Source: Phytohabitans rumicis (GTDB lineage Bacteria; Actinomycetota; Actinomycetes; Mycobacteriales; Micromonosporaceae). From it: a stretch of DNA of 64,000 nucleotides. The DNA lies in assembly GCF_011764445.1 (NCBI RefSeq), contig NZ_BLPG01000001.1, positions 1,798,001 through 1,862,000 of the forward strand, given 5' to 3'. Shown here in pieces: positions 48,455-57,745 of this stretch; position 1 is the first letter of the stretch, and every line of letters starts with the position of its first letter. Both the position numbers and the translations under genes were made by a program. A model generated the notes under the pieces. That model was not told the origin of the DNA, ran no database searches, and worked only from the letters and a program-made list of their open reading frames with translations.

Positions 48455-49411
48455 TCAGCGCACCGTGACCGTGTGGCCGTCCAGATGCTGGACGCTGCCG
48501 TCCCGGGCCGAGATCTCGTACGCCTCCACGGTGTACGTGCCGGGGGCGAGGGTGAGCGTGACCTTCGCCTCACCCCGCGACGGGGCGCCCTGGGAGAGGG
48601 TCAGCACCTTCTCGGTGACGACCGTGTCGCCCATGCGCACCCGCAGGTGGGCGGTCGCCTCGAAGACCGCGCCGGCGACGTGCGCCTCGAACGTCTTGGC
48701 GACCGTGCTGCCGTGCTGCGGCTCGATCAGCCAGACCGCGGCGAGCGTGTCCACCGCCGGGGCCTTGCGCAACGTGTCCACGGACTGGCCGTCGCGCCGG
48801 ACCCGGACCGACGGATCCCCGCCCACCACCGCGGCCACGGTCCAGACGAGCTGCTGGGCGGCCAGGTCGTTCGGCGGCGCGGCGCTCAGGTCGACGGTGA
48901 CGGCCGAACCGTCCACCGAGACGTCCCGCACGCGCACCCCGGCGGGCCAGTCGCTCGTGTAGTCCGGGTCGGACGCGGTCTCCGGCTCGAGCATCTCCCG
49001 CACGGCCGCGCGGATCTTGTCCGGCGCGGACCCGTCGCCGGCCGGCAGCCGGTGGAACTCCCGGTAGAGCCGCTCGCCGGCAACGTAGTAGATCGCCAGG
49101 GCGGCGGACGGCGTACCAGAGAAGGAGTCGGACCCCGATGGGGAGGGGGTGGCCGGCGGTGGCGACGCCGGCGCGGTGACCGCGCCCGGGTCGGGCGCGA
49201 CCTGCCGCGGCGCCGGTCGCGCGACCAGGCCGACCACGACGAGCGTCGCGGCGGTCGCGGTGGCGGCGGTGAACACGACCGCGCCGAACGGCAGCCAGCG
49301 CCGCCGCCGCGCGGTGCGGGCCCGGATCGCGCTCAGCGCGTCCGGACGGACCTCGACCTTCGCGGCCTCGGATTCGAGTACGCGCCGGAGCACTTCCTCG
49401 TCGCGGGTCAT
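48455..49411 (-). CDS. Membrane-anchored GerMN/Gmad2 protein, sigma-factor partner
   Basis: A 318-residue protein with a short cytosolic N-terminus, one membrane helix (FGAVVFTAATATAATLVVVG, residues 42-61), a Pro/Ser linker, a GerMN-like domain (LAIYYVAGERLYREFH to DVSVDGSAVTVDLS) and a C-terminal immunoglobulin-like Gmad2 domain (VWLIEPQHGSTVAKTF). It overlaps the sigma-factor gene by ATGA, so it probably acts as a sensor or anti-sigma factor, though no zinc-binding HxxxCxxC motif is seen. Confidence 0.8.
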   Translation of the reverse strand: MTRDEEVLRRVLESEAAKVEVRPDALSAIRARTARRRRWLPFGAVVFTAATATAATLVVVGLVARPAPRQVAPDPGAVTAPASPPPATPSPSGSDSFSGTPSAALAIYYVAGERLYREFHRLPAGDGSAPDKIRAAVREMLEPETASDPDYTSDWPAGVRVRDVSVDGSAVTVDLSAAPPNDLAAQQLVWTVAAVVGGDPSVRVRRDGQSVDTLRKAPAVDTLAAVWLIEPQHGSTVAKTFEAHVAGAVFEATAHLRVRMGDTVVTEKVLTLSQGAPSRGEAKVTLTLAPGTYTVEAYEISARDGSVQHLDGHTVTVR

Positions 49412-49962
49412 GAGTCTCGCTCCAGCGTCTCCCGCAGGGCCGCCATGCCCCGCGAACAGTGGCTCTTCACGGCGCCCCGGCTGCACCCCATGGTGATGGC
49501 GATGTCCGCCTCGGACAGGTCGAGGTAGTAGCGCAGCACCAGCGCCTCCCGCTGCCGGGTCGGCAGGGCGCGTAGCGCGGCGACGACGGTGTCGTGCCGC
49601 AGTGTGTCCAGGGCGCCCGATTCGGCGCTCGGGACATCCGGGTCGGGGCGGGCCAGGGCCAGGTGCCGGTCGACGACCTTGCGGTGGCGCAGCGCCGACC
49701 GGGAGCGGTTGACGACGCTGGCCCGCAGGTACGCCAGGGCCTTGTCGGCGTCGCGCAGCCGGCGCCAGTGGCCGTGCAGCGCCACGTACGCGTCCTGGAC
49801 GACCTCTTCGGCCCGGCCCGAGTCGTGCAGCAGGAGCGTGGCCAGGCGCACCAGCGACCGGTAGTGGGCCGCGAAGAGGTGCGTCACCGCCTCGTCGGCC
49901 GCCCACACCGTCGGCGCCACGACCACCACGCTCCCTGTCACCACGCCGGTACGACGCCCCAT
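49408..49962 (-). CDS. ECF sigma factor, SigE-like family
   Basis: A 184-residue extracytoplasmic-function sigma factor. Region 2 has YRSLVRLATLLLHDSGRAEE and VVQDAYVALHGHW; region 4 has LPTRQREALVLRYYLDLSEA and IAITMGCSRGAVKSHCSRGM. ATG is used; GTG codons soon after are alternatives. The membrane partner overlaps its 3' end. Confidence 0.9.
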   Translation of the reverse strand: MGRRTGVVTGSVVVVAPTVWAADEAVTHLFAAHYRSLVRLATLLLHDSGRAEEVVQDAYVALHGHWRRLRDADKALAYLRASVVNRSRSALRHRKVVDRHLALARPDPDVPSAESGALDTLRHDTVVAALRALPTRQREALVLRYYLDLSEADIAITMGCSRGAVKSHCSRGMAALRETLERDS

Positions 49963-50004
49963 CCCACCATCAGGTTTACCGGTCCGGGCAATATGCTGTC
50001 GCGC

Positions 50005-50856
50005 ATGGCTCGCCGATTGATCCCTGTCGCGCTCTTGCTGGTCGCCGCGGCCGGCTGCGCCCCCGCCGACGAACAGGCGCCCGCTCCCGCCGCCACCGGG
50101 CTGACGAACTGCTCCAAGGACCAGCTCACCACCAAGACCCCCGGCAAGCTCACCATCGGCACCGACGACCCGGCGTACGAGCCGTGGTTCAAGGACAACA
50201 AGCCGGACAACGGGCAGGGCTTCGAGTCGGCCGTGGCCTACGCGGTGGCCGGCAAGCTCGGGTACGGGCCGGCCGACGTGAAGTGGATCCGGGTGACGTT
50301 CAACAACGCGATCGCACCCGGGCCGAAGGACTTCGACATCGACATCAACCAGTTCTCGATCACCGACGAGCGCAAGCAGGCGGTCGACTTCTCCGGACCG
50401 TACTACCTGGTCCGGCAGACCGTGATCGCGCTGAAGTCCTCGAAGATCGCGGGCGCCACCTCCGTTTCCGCGCTGCAAGGCGCCAAGCTGGGCGCCCAGG
50501 TGGGCACCACCAGCTACCAGGCGATCACCGACCTCGTCAAGCCCACCGCCAAGCCGGCCGTCTACAACAGCAACGACGACGCCAAGAAGGCCCTGCAGAA
50601 CGGCCAGATCGACGGGCTCGTGGTGGACCTGCCGACCGCGTTCTACATGACCGCGGCCGAGATCAAGGACTCGGTCATCGTGGGGCAGCTGCCGCAGGTG
50701 GGCGTGCCGGAGCAGTTCGGCATCGTGCTGGACAAGGGCTCGGCGCTGACCGGCTGCATCACCCAGGCGGTCGACCAGCTGCGCTCGGCCGGCACCCTCA
50801 GCTCGCTGGAGAAGGAGTGGCTGGCCCAGGCGGCCGGCGCGCGCGAGCTGACGTGA
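50005..50856 (+). CDS. Amino-acid ABC transporter substrate-binding lipoprotein
   Basis: A 283-residue solute-binding protein of family 3. The lipobox LVAAAGC places the lipid cysteine at C18. LTIGTDDPAYEPWF and FDIDINQFSITDERKQAVDF match polar-amino-acid binding proteins. An in-frame ATG four codons earlier is possible. First gene of a three-gene importer. Confidence 0.93.
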   Translation: MARRLIPVALLLVAAAGCAPADEQAPAPAATGLTNCSKDQLTTKTPGKLTIGTDDPAYEPWFKDNKPDNGQGFESAVAYAVAGKLGYGPADVKWIRVTFNNAIAPGPKDFDIDINQFSITDERKQAVDFSGPYYLVRQTVIALKSSKIAGATSVSALQGAKLGAQVGTTSYQAITDLVKPTAKPAVYNSNDDAKKALQNGQIDGLVVDLPTAFYMTAAEIKDSVIVGQLPQVGVPEQFGIVLDKGSALTGCITQAVDQLRSAGTLSSLEKEWLAQAAGARELT

Positions 50857-51683
50857 GCGGGCAGGTCAGCCCCGCCCAGCTCGACCGGATCCGGTACCGG
50901 CGGCGGCAGACGGTCATCTCCGTCCTGATCGCCGCCGCGTCCACCTTCGTGGTGGGCGTACTGCTGGTCGTCGGGGTCACCGGCGCGCCGGGGTGGGACC
51001 GGGTCCGGGAGTCCTTCCTGGACCCGTCGGTGGCGTGGGACGCGCTGCCGGACATCGCCGAAGGGCTCTGGCTCAACATCCGGCTGCTGTTCTTCTGCGC
51101 CATCGGCTCACTCGCCCTCGGGCTCCTGGTGGCCCTGCTGCGCACCCTGCGCGGTCCGGTCTTCTTCCCGGTACGGGCGCTGGCCACCGGGTACACGTAC
51201 ACGTTTCGCGGGCTGCCGCTCATCATCGTGCTGTACGTGCTGACGCTGGGCGTGCCGGGGCTGCGGCTGCGCGGGATGCCCAGCGTGCTGGTGCTGGGCG
51301 GGATCGCGCTGGTGATCACGTACAGCGGGTACCTGGCCGAGGTCTTCCGGGCCGGCATCGAGTCGGTGCACCCCTCCCAGCTGGCCGCGGCCCGGTCGCT
51401 CGGGCTGACGTACCGGCAGACGATGCGGCACGTGGTGCTCCCGCAGGCGGTGCGCCGGGTCGCGCCGCCGCTGCTCAACGACACCGTCGCGCTGCAGAAG
51501 GACGTCGGCCTGGTATCGCTGGCCGGCCCCATCGACGCGGTACGCGCCGCGCAGATCCACACCGCCGAGACGTTCAACTACACGCCGTACATCGTGGCCG
51601 GCGCGCTCTTCGTGCTGCTCGCGATCCCGCTGATCGCGGTGACCGACTGGGTGACGCTGCGGGCGGCACGGAGGCAGTCATGA
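50853..51683 (+). CDS. Amino-acid ABC transporter permease
   Basis: A 276-residue inner-membrane permease of the His/Glu/Gln type with five or so helices, and the EAA loop ESVHPSQLAAARSLGLTYRQ. GTG overlaps the binding-protein stop (GTGA), and its stop overlaps the ATPase start. Confidence 0.93.
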   Translation: MSGQVSPAQLDRIRYRRRQTVISVLIAAASTFVVGVLLVVGVTGAPGWDRVRESFLDPSVAWDALPDIAEGLWLNIRLLFFCAIGSLALGLLVALLRTLRGPVFFPVRALATGYTYTFRGLPLIIVLYVLTLGVPGLRLRGMPSVLVLGGIALVITYSGYLAEVFRAGIESVHPSQLAAARSLGLTYRQTMRHVVLPQAVRRVAPPLLNDTVALQKDVGLVSLAGPIDAVRAAQIHTAETFNYTPYIVAGALFVLLAIPLIAVTDWVTLRAARRQS

Positions 51684-52420
51684 TCCTGTCCTGTCGCGGG
51701 CTGCGGAAGGTCTTCGGCCCCAACGTCGTCCTCGACGGGCTCGACCTCGAGGTGGCCGAGCACGAGGTGGTGGCGCTGATCGGCGCCTCCGGTTCGGGCA
51801 AGTCCACGCTGTTGCGCTGCGTCAACCTGCTGGAGGAGATCGACGACGGCACGATCCACCTCGACGGGCAGCACATCACCGACCCGCGGGTCAACCAGGA
51901 CAAGGTGCGGCAGCGGATCGGGATCGTGTTCCAGTCGTACAACCTCTTCCCGCACATGACGGTGCTGGACAACATCACGCTCGCGCCGGTGCGGGTGCAC
52001 AAACGCCCGGCCAAGCAGGCGGCGGCCCAGGCGCGGGAGTGGCTGGCCCGGGTCGGGCTGGCGGACAAGGCCGGCGAGTACCCGGATCGCCTGTCCGGCG
52101 GCCAGCAGCAGCGGGTGGCGATCGTCCGGGCGCTGGTCAACTCGCCGCGGCTGCTGCTGCTCGACGAGGTCACCTCGGCCCTCGACCCGGAGCTGGTCGG
52201 CGAGGTGCTCACGATGATCCGCGACCTCAAGGGCGAGGGCATGACCATGGTGCTGGCAACGCATGAGATGGGCTTCGCGCGGCAGGTGGCCGACCGGGTC
52301 TGCTTCATCGACGGCGGCCGGGTGCTGGAGCAGGGTCCTCCCGATCAGCTCTTCGGCGACCCCGCTGAGCCCCGCACCCGCCAGTTCCTCGCCCGCATCA
52401 TCGAGGCGGGCCGACTCTGA
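51680..52420 (+). CDS. Amino-acid ABC transporter ATP-binding protein
   Basis: A 246-residue ATPase with Walker A GASGSGKST, Q-loop FQSYNLFPHMTV, signature LSGGQQQRVAI, Walker B LLLLDEVTSALD and H-loop ATHEMGF, of the GlnQ group. A GGAGG ribosome site lies in the overlapping permease end. It is convergent with ribH, with no gap. Confidence 0.96.
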   Translation: MILSCRGLRKVFGPNVVLDGLDLEVAEHEVVALIGASGSGKSTLLRCVNLLEEIDDGTIHLDGQHITDPRVNQDKVRQRIGIVFQSYNLFPHMTVLDNITLAPVRVHKRPAKQAAAQAREWLARVGLADKAGEYPDRLSGGQQQRVAIVRALVNSPRLLLLDEVTSALDPELVGEVLTMIRDLKGEGMTMVLATHEMGFARQVADRVCFIDGGRVLEQGPPDQLFGDPAEPRTRQFLARIIEAGRL

Positions 52421-52891
52421 TCACTGGATGGCGCGGACCGCCAGTGCCGCGTCCAGGGCGGCCACCGTGGCGGACCAGCCCTTGTCCTCCGCCGAGCCGG
52501 GCAGTCCGGCGCGGTCGCGGGCCTGCTCGATCGTGTTGACCGTCAGGACGCCGTGCGCCACCGGCGTGGACTCGTCCAGGGCCACCCGGGTCAGCCCCTC
52601 GGTCACCGCCTTGCAGACGTAGTCGAAGTGGGCCGTCGCACCGCGTACGACCACGCCGAGCGCCACCACGACGTCGCACCGGCGGGCCAGCGCCTGGGCG
52701 ACCACCGGCAGCTCCACCGAGCCGGCCACCCGGGCCACCACCACGTCGGCGGCGCCGCACGCCTTGGCCGCCTCCACCGCGCGCGCCAGCATGTGGTCGG
52801 TCAGCTCGCCGTGCCACCGGGCCGCCACCACGCCCACGGACAGCCCTCCCGCATCCACGGTGGATACACCGGGCTCGCCAAACCCCGCCAT
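52421..52891 (-). CDS. ribH: 6,7-dimethyl-8-ribityllumazine synthase
   Basis: A 156-residue riboflavin enzyme joining the pyrimidine and dihydroxybutanone phosphate. VGVVAARWHGELTDHML, VARVAGSVELP and ALGVVVRGATAHFDYVC are the substrate-binding segments. TGATG couples it to ribBA. Confidence 0.96.
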   Translation of the reverse strand: MAGFGEPGVSTVDAGGLSVGVVAARWHGELTDHMLARAVEAAKACGAADVVVARVAGSVELPVVAQALARRCDVVVALGVVVRGATAHFDYVCKAVTEGLTRVALDESTPVAHGVLTVNTIEQARDRAGLPGSAEDKGWSATVAALDAALAVRAIQ

Positions 52892-54081
52892 CAGGCCAAC
52901 TCCTCGAGCTCGATCAGGTGCCCCATCCGGTCCCGCTTGGTACGTAGGTAGCGCACGTTCTCCGGGTGCGGGCGGATGTGCAGCGCCTCGCGGCCGACGA
53001 TCCGCATGCCATACCCGGACAGACCGTCCCGCTTGGCCGGGTTGTTGGTGAGCAGCCGCATCGAGCGCACCCCCAGGTCGTACAGGATCTGGGCGCCCGC
53101 GCCGTAGTCCCGGGCGTCGGCGGGCAGGCCCAGCTCCAGGTTGGCGTCGACGGTGTCCCGCCCCTGGTCCTGCAGCTCGTACGCGCGCAGCTTGTGCAGC
53201 AGCCCGATGCCGCGCCCCTCGTGCCCGCGCATGTAGAGGACCACCCCGCGCCCCTCCCGGGCGACCCGGGCCAGGGCCGCGTCGAGCTGGGGACCGCAGT
53301 CGCAGCGCAGCGAGCCGAACACGTCGCCGGTCAGGCACTCGGAGTGCACCCGCACCAGGACGTCCGCGCCCTCGCCGAGGTCGCCGTACACGAGGGCCAC
53401 GTGCTCGGCCGTACCGGCCCGGTAGCCGACCGCCCGGAACACGCCGTGCCGGGTGGGCATGCGCGTCTGCACCACCCGATCCGCGCGCCGCCGGTGCGCG
53501 ATCAGGTCCGCGATCGTGATCAGCGACAGCCCGTGCTCGGCGCCGAACTTCTCCAGATCGGGCAGGCGCATCATGGTGCCGTCGTCGTTGACCAGCTCGC
53601 ACAGCACGGCGGCGGGCCGCAGCCCGGCCAGCACGGCCAGGTCGACGGCCGCCTCGGTGTGCCCGGCCCGGTGCAGCACCCCGCCCTCGCGGGCCCGCAG
53701 CGGCACGACGTGACCGGGCCGGTTCAGGTCGCCGGGCACCGTGGCCGGGTCGGCCAGCAGCCGGATCGTGTGCGCCCGGTCGGCGGCCGAGATGCCGGTG
53801 TCGACGCCGTCCCGCGCGTCCACCGTCACCGTGTACGCGGTGCCCCGCCGGTCCTGGTTGACGTGGTACATGGGCGGCAGGCCGAGCCGGTCGCAGTCGA
53901 CCTCGGTCAGCGGCGCGCAGACGTACCCGGAGGTGTAGCGGACCATGAACGCCATCAGCTCCGGCGTCGCCAGCTCGGCCGCGAAGATCAGGTCGCCCTC
54001 GTTCTCCCGGTCCTCGTCGTCCACCACGATCACCGGACGGCCCGCGGCGATGTCGGCGACGGCTTCCTCGATGGTGTTCAT
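52891..54081 (-). CDS. ribBA: Bifunctional dihydroxybutanone-phosphate synthase/GTP cyclohydrolase II
   Basis: A 396-residue fusion. The N-terminal RibB half has [18 protein letters not shown] and the acidic metal site; the RibA half has [19 protein letters not shown] with the three zinc cysteines and [19 protein letters not shown]. It makes two riboflavin precursors. ATGA overlap with ribE. Confidence 0.97.
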   Translation of the reverse strand: MNTIEEAVADIAAGRPVIVVDDEDRENEGDLIFAAELATPELMAFMVRYTSGYVCAPLTEVDCDRLGLPPMYHVNQDRRGTAYTVTVDARDGVDTGISAADRAHTIRLLADPATVPGDLNRPGHVVPLRAREGGVLHRAGHTEAAVDLAVLAGLRPAAVLCELVNDDGTMMRLPDLEKFGAEHGLSLITIADLIAHRRRADRVVQTRMPTRHGVFRAVGYRAGTAEHVALVYGDLGEGADVLVRVHSECLTGDVFGSLRCDCGPQLDAALARVAREGRGVVLYMRGHEGRGIGLLHKLRAYELQDQGRDTVDANLELGLPADARDYGAGAQILYDLGVRSMRLLTNNPAKRDGLSGYGMRIVGREALHIRPHPENVRYLRTKRDRMGHLIELEELA

Positions 54082-54656
54082 GACGCGACCCCCACCAACT
54101 TCTCGACATACTTGGCGATCACGTCTACCTCCAGGTTGACCAGGTCACCGACGCCCTTATGCCCCAGTGTGGTGAGCTCAAGCGTGGTGGGGATGAGGCT
54201 CACCGAGAACGCCCGGTCCGTCACCGACACCACCGTCAGGGACACCCCATCCACGGTGATCGAGCCCTTTTCAACCACGTACCGGGACATTCCGGGCGGC
54301 AGGGCCACGCTCAGCTCGGGGGCGCCTTCCAAGATCGTGCCTACCCCGTCCACGTGCCCCTGCACCAGGTGCCCGCCGAGCCGGGTCGCCGGCGTCGCCG
54401 CGCGCTCCAGGTTGACCGGGTCGCCCGCGCTCAACCCGCCGAGCGAGCTGCGGTCGAGCGTCTCCTTGACCACGTCCACCGTGAACCGGTCGCCCGCCAC
54501 GGACACCACCGTCAGGCACACGCCGTTGACCGCGATCGAGTCGCCGGGCCGGGCGTCCGACGTCACCAGCGGGCCGCGCACGGTCACCACCCCGCCGTCG
54601 CCGTGCCACATCAGCCCGACGAACTCCCCCAACTCCTCGACGATCCCGGTGAACAT
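54078..54656 (-). CDS. ribE: Riboflavin synthase alpha chain
   Basis: A 192-residue protein of two homologous lumazine-binding barrels: [12 protein letters not shown] with [12 protein letters not shown], and [12 protein letters not shown] with [12 protein letters not shown]. It dismutates lumazine to riboflavin. 2 bp after ribD. Confidence 0.96.
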   Translation of the reverse strand: MFTGIVEELGEFVGLMWHGDGGVVTVRGPLVTSDARPGDSIAVNGVCLTVVSVAGDRFTVDVVKETLDRSSLGGLSAGDPVNLERAATPATRLGGHLVQGHVDGVGTILEGAPELSVALPPGMSRYVVEKGSITVDGVSLTVVSVTDRAFSVSLIPTTLELTTLGHKGVGDLVNLEVDVIAKYVEKLVGVAS

Positions 54657-54658
54657 GC

Positions 54659-55717
54659 TCAGCCCTCTTCTCTCTTGCGTGGGTACGCGGTGAACTTCAG
54701 ATCCGGCCCCACCTGGGTGATCTCGGCGTACTCCAGGTCGATGACCTCGGCGATGGTGTGCACGCCCGCGTCCGCCAGGGCGGGCGGTCCGGCGCCGAGG
54801 AGCTTCGGTGCGACGTACCCGATGATCTTGTCGATCAGTCCGGCGGCGAGGAACGCGCCCGCGAGCGTCGGCCCGCCCTCCAGCAGCGCCGCGCGGACGC
54901 CGCGCCGGTACAGCGCCGCCAGCAGCGCGCGCAGGTCGACCCGGCCCTGCGGGCCGGCACCCACGTCCGCGGCGGTGGCGATCCAGGTGGGCGCGGCGCC
55001 GTCACGCACGCGGGCTTCCGCAGGGGTACGCCCAGCGGAGTCCACGACGACGCGGAGCGGCTGCCGGATGGCCAGCGTGCCGTCGCGCAGGTTGCGGGCG
55101 GTGAGCCGCGGGTCGTCGGCGAGCACGGTGCCGACCCCGACGACGACCGCGTCGGCCGTGCCGCGCAGCGCGTGCACGTCCATCCGGGCCGCCTCCGACG
55201 TGATCCACATGCTGGTGCCGTCGGCCGCGGCGGACCGGCCGTCCAGGGTCGCCGCGTACTTCCAGATCACGTACGGCGAGCCCCGGCGCACCGAGGTCAG
55301 CCACGCGACGTTGCCGGCCTCGGCCTCCGCCCCGCGCACCCCGAACTCCACCTCGACGCCGGCCTGGCGCAGCGTCTGCGCGCCGCCCCCGGCGACCGGG
55401 TTGGGGTCGGCCACGGCGACCACGACCCGCGCCACCCCGGCCCGCACGAGCGCGTGCGTGCACGGGCCGGTACGGCCGATGTGGTCGCACGGTTCGAGGG
55501 TGACGACGGCGGTGCCGCCCCGGGCCCGGTCCCCCGCCTGGGCCAGCGCGACGATCTCGGCGTGTGGGCCGCCGGCGTACGCGTGGAAGCCCTCGCCCAC
55601 GACGGCGCCGGAGGCGTCCAGGATGACGCAGCCGACGACGGGGTTGGGGCTGGTGGTGCCGAGGCCGCGAGCGGCCAGCGCGATCGCGCGGAGCATCGCT
55701 TCGTCAACGCTCGCCAT
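54659..55717 (-). CDS. ribD: Bifunctional riboflavin deaminase/reductase
   Basis: A 352-residue fusion. The N-terminal deaminase has zinc motifs PHAEIVAL and EPCDHIGRTGPCTHAL; the C-terminal reductase has YVIWKYAATLDGRSA and LLEGGPTLAGAFL. The ATG at MASVDEAML is preferred; the longer frame overlaps the riboswitch expression platform. Confidence 0.95.
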   Translation of the reverse strand: MASVDEAMLRAIALAARGLGTTSPNPVVGCVILDASGAVVGEGFHAYAGGPHAEIVALAQAGDRARGGTAVVTLEPCDHIGRTGPCTHALVRAGVARVVVAVADPNPVAGGGAQTLRQAGVEVEFGVRGAEAEAGNVAWLTSVRRGSPYVIWKYAATLDGRSAAADGTSMWITSEAARMDVHALRGTADAVVVGVGTVLADDPRLTARNLRDGTLAIRQPLRVVVDSAGRTPAEARVRDGAAPTWIATAADVGAGPQGRVDLRALLAALYRRGVRAALLEGGPTLAGAFLAAGLIDKIIGYVAPKLLGAGPPALADAGVHTIAEVIDLEYAEITQVGPDLKFTAYPRKREEG

Positions 55718-55828
55718 GGCCCCTCTCCCGCGTGCTGGCGCGCGCGGCGGGGCGACGATGGGAGGATGAGCGACGGTGGCGGCGTCGGTAAACCGACCCC
55801 TGCCCAGGGGTGCCCTCCGTCTCGCGCC

Positions 55829-55970
55829 AACTCCCATCCGGACTTTGACCGTCGGCCCTGGATTTACACCAGGTCCACCGGCCGTTGGATACGACCGGGT
55901 CGCGGGCTCTCCGAGGCGTCATGCCCCCGGATCACCGCCGGTTCGGAATTTCACCGAGCCCCGCCAGCGC
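55829..55970 (-). promoter_or_regulatory. FMN riboswitch (RFN element)
   Basis: The conserved RFN blocks are present on the minus strand in order: GCTCGGTGAAATTCCGAACC and GGCGGTGA, then GGTGTAAATCCAGG, and finally AAAGTCCGGATGGGAG. It lies about 110 bp ahead of ribD and should shut off the ribD-ribE-ribBA-ribH transcript when FMN is high. Confidence 0.95.
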
Positions 55971-56035
55971 GTGGTGGGTTACCCATTGAGTCTTACACGT
56001 CCACGGCCCGACCGGCCTATCGGACGCGACTTAGT

Positions 56036-56997
56036 TCACACACTCTCCGCTTTGCGACGATCGACCGCGATGTACGAACCTGGCTGGTTCTTGGCGACCT
56101 TCTTCATCTCCGAGGCGACGGCGATCACCTCGCGCGGGTCGGCGTACTTGCGGCCGGTGGCGATCGACTGCGCCACCCCGATCGACAGCGTGACGAGCTG
56201 GGCCTTGAGCAGGTTGCCGCGCCGGTCGGGCACCTCGATGTAGCCGCGCGCGGCGTGCTCCGGGTCGTACAGCTCGTCGGCGGCCTGCTCGAAGTCGACC
56301 ACCGCCTGCTGGGTCAGCGGCAGGATCTGGTCCGGGTGGCACACGATCACGAAGTCGTCGCCGCCGATGTGCCCCAGGAACGCCGGCGGCAGCCCCGCCG
56401 CCACCACCGCCCGGTGCATGCTGCGGGCCAGCGCGGTGATGAACTCGTCGCCGCGCTCGAAGCCGTACACGTCGTTGACGCTCTTGAACCGGTCGATGTC
56501 GACGTAGCCGACCGCGTAGTCGGTGCCGCCGCGCATCCGGTCCAGGATCTCCCGCCGTACCCGGGTGTTGCCCGGCAACCCGGTCAGCGGCGACACCTCC
56601 CGGAACTCCTGGTTGCGCCGCAGCGTCGAGCGCACCCGGGCGATCAGCTCCAGCGTGTCGAACGGCTTGACCAGGTAGTCGTCGGCGCCCGCGGTCAGCC
56701 CGACCACCTTGTCGACGGTCATCCCCTTGGCGGTCAGCATGATCACCGGCAGGGCGGAGGTCATCGGGTTGGCGCGCAGCCGCCGGGTCAGCTCCAGCCC
56801 GTCCATCCGGGGCATCATCAGGTCGACCACGGCCAGGTCGGGGCGGTGGTGCTCGACCAGGTCCAGCGCCTCCTGCCCGTCCCCGCGACCAGCACGTCGA
56901 ACCCGTGGATCTTCAGGTTGACCTGGACGAACCGCGCGATGTCCTGGTCGTCGTCGACGACCAGAATGAGGTCGGGCCGCTCCGCCGGCTCAGTCAT
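56036..56997 (-). CDS. Response regulator with GGDEF-type domain, with apparent frameshift
   Basis: Restored to about 320 residues. The receiver domain has VVDDDQD, the phospho-acceptor D59 in [11 protein letters not shown] and YLVKPFD; the C-terminal diguanylate-cyclase-like domain has LTGLPGN and GGDDF in place of GGDEF. As read, the first codons and the rest are in different frames; one base added in the run 56881-56884 joins [16 protein letters not shown]. Overlaps rpe by 8 bp. Cyclase activity is uncertain given the altered motif. Confidence 0.8.
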
Positions 56998-57673
56998 GCC
57001 GGAGCGTGGCCTTCTCGGCCAGCCGCCGCAGCCGGTGTACCGCCTCGGCCGGGTCCTGCGCGCTGTAGACCGCGGTGCCGGCCACGAACGCGTCCGCCCC
57101 CGCCTCGGCCGCCTGGGCGATCGTGTCGTCGGCGATCCCGCCATCGACCTCGATCCGCAGCTCCAGGTGGCCGGCGTTGGCGTGCCGCCGGGCCAGGGCC
57201 ACCTTGTCGAGCATCGCGGGGATGAACTTCTGCCCGCCGAACCCCGCCTTGATCGTCATGATCAGCAGGGTGTCGAAGCTCGGCAACAGCTCCAGGTACG
57301 GCTCGATCGGCGTGTCCCGGTCGATGGCCAGCCCCGCCTTGGCACCCGCGGCGCGCAGGTCCTTCGCCAGAGACACCGGGTTGTCCGACGCCTCGGCGTG
57401 GAACGTGACGTTGTACGCGCCCGCGTCCGCGTACCCCGGGGCCCAGCGGCGCGGATCCTCGATCATGAGGTGCACGTCGAACGGCAGGCTCGTCGCGGCC
57501 CGCAGGCTCTGCACCACGGGCAGCCCGATGGTCAGGTTGGGCACGAAGTGGTTGTCCATGACATCGACGTGCAGCCAGTCCGCGGCGTCCTCGACCGCCC
57601 GGGCCTCCTCGGCGAGGCGGGCGAAGTCGGCGGCGAGGATGCTCGGCGCGATGACCGGCGATGCTGCGCTCAC
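56990..57673 (-). CDS. rpe: Ribulose-phosphate 3-epimerase
   Basis: A 227-residue TIM-barrel enzyme of the pentose phosphate pathway. [40 protein letters not shown] and VDGGIADDT are the metal and phosphate sites. GTG start. Confidence 0.97.
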   Translation of the reverse strand: MSAASPVIAPSILAADFARLAEEARAVEDAADWLHVDVMDNHFVPNLTIGLPVVQSLRAATSLPFDVHLMIEDPRRWAPGYADAGAYNVTFHAEASDNPVSLAKDLRAAGAKAGLAIDRDTPIEPYLELLPSFDTLLIMTIKAGFGGQKFIPAMLDKVALARRHANAGHLELRIEVDGGIADDTIAQAAEAGADAFVAGTAVYSAQDPAEAVHRLRRLAEKATLRHD

Positions 57674-57745
57674 CTGCGCCAGTGTACGTACTCACCGGTG
57701 TCGTATGCTGCGCCCGCCACACACGGGGGCCCTGGGGAGGGTGAC

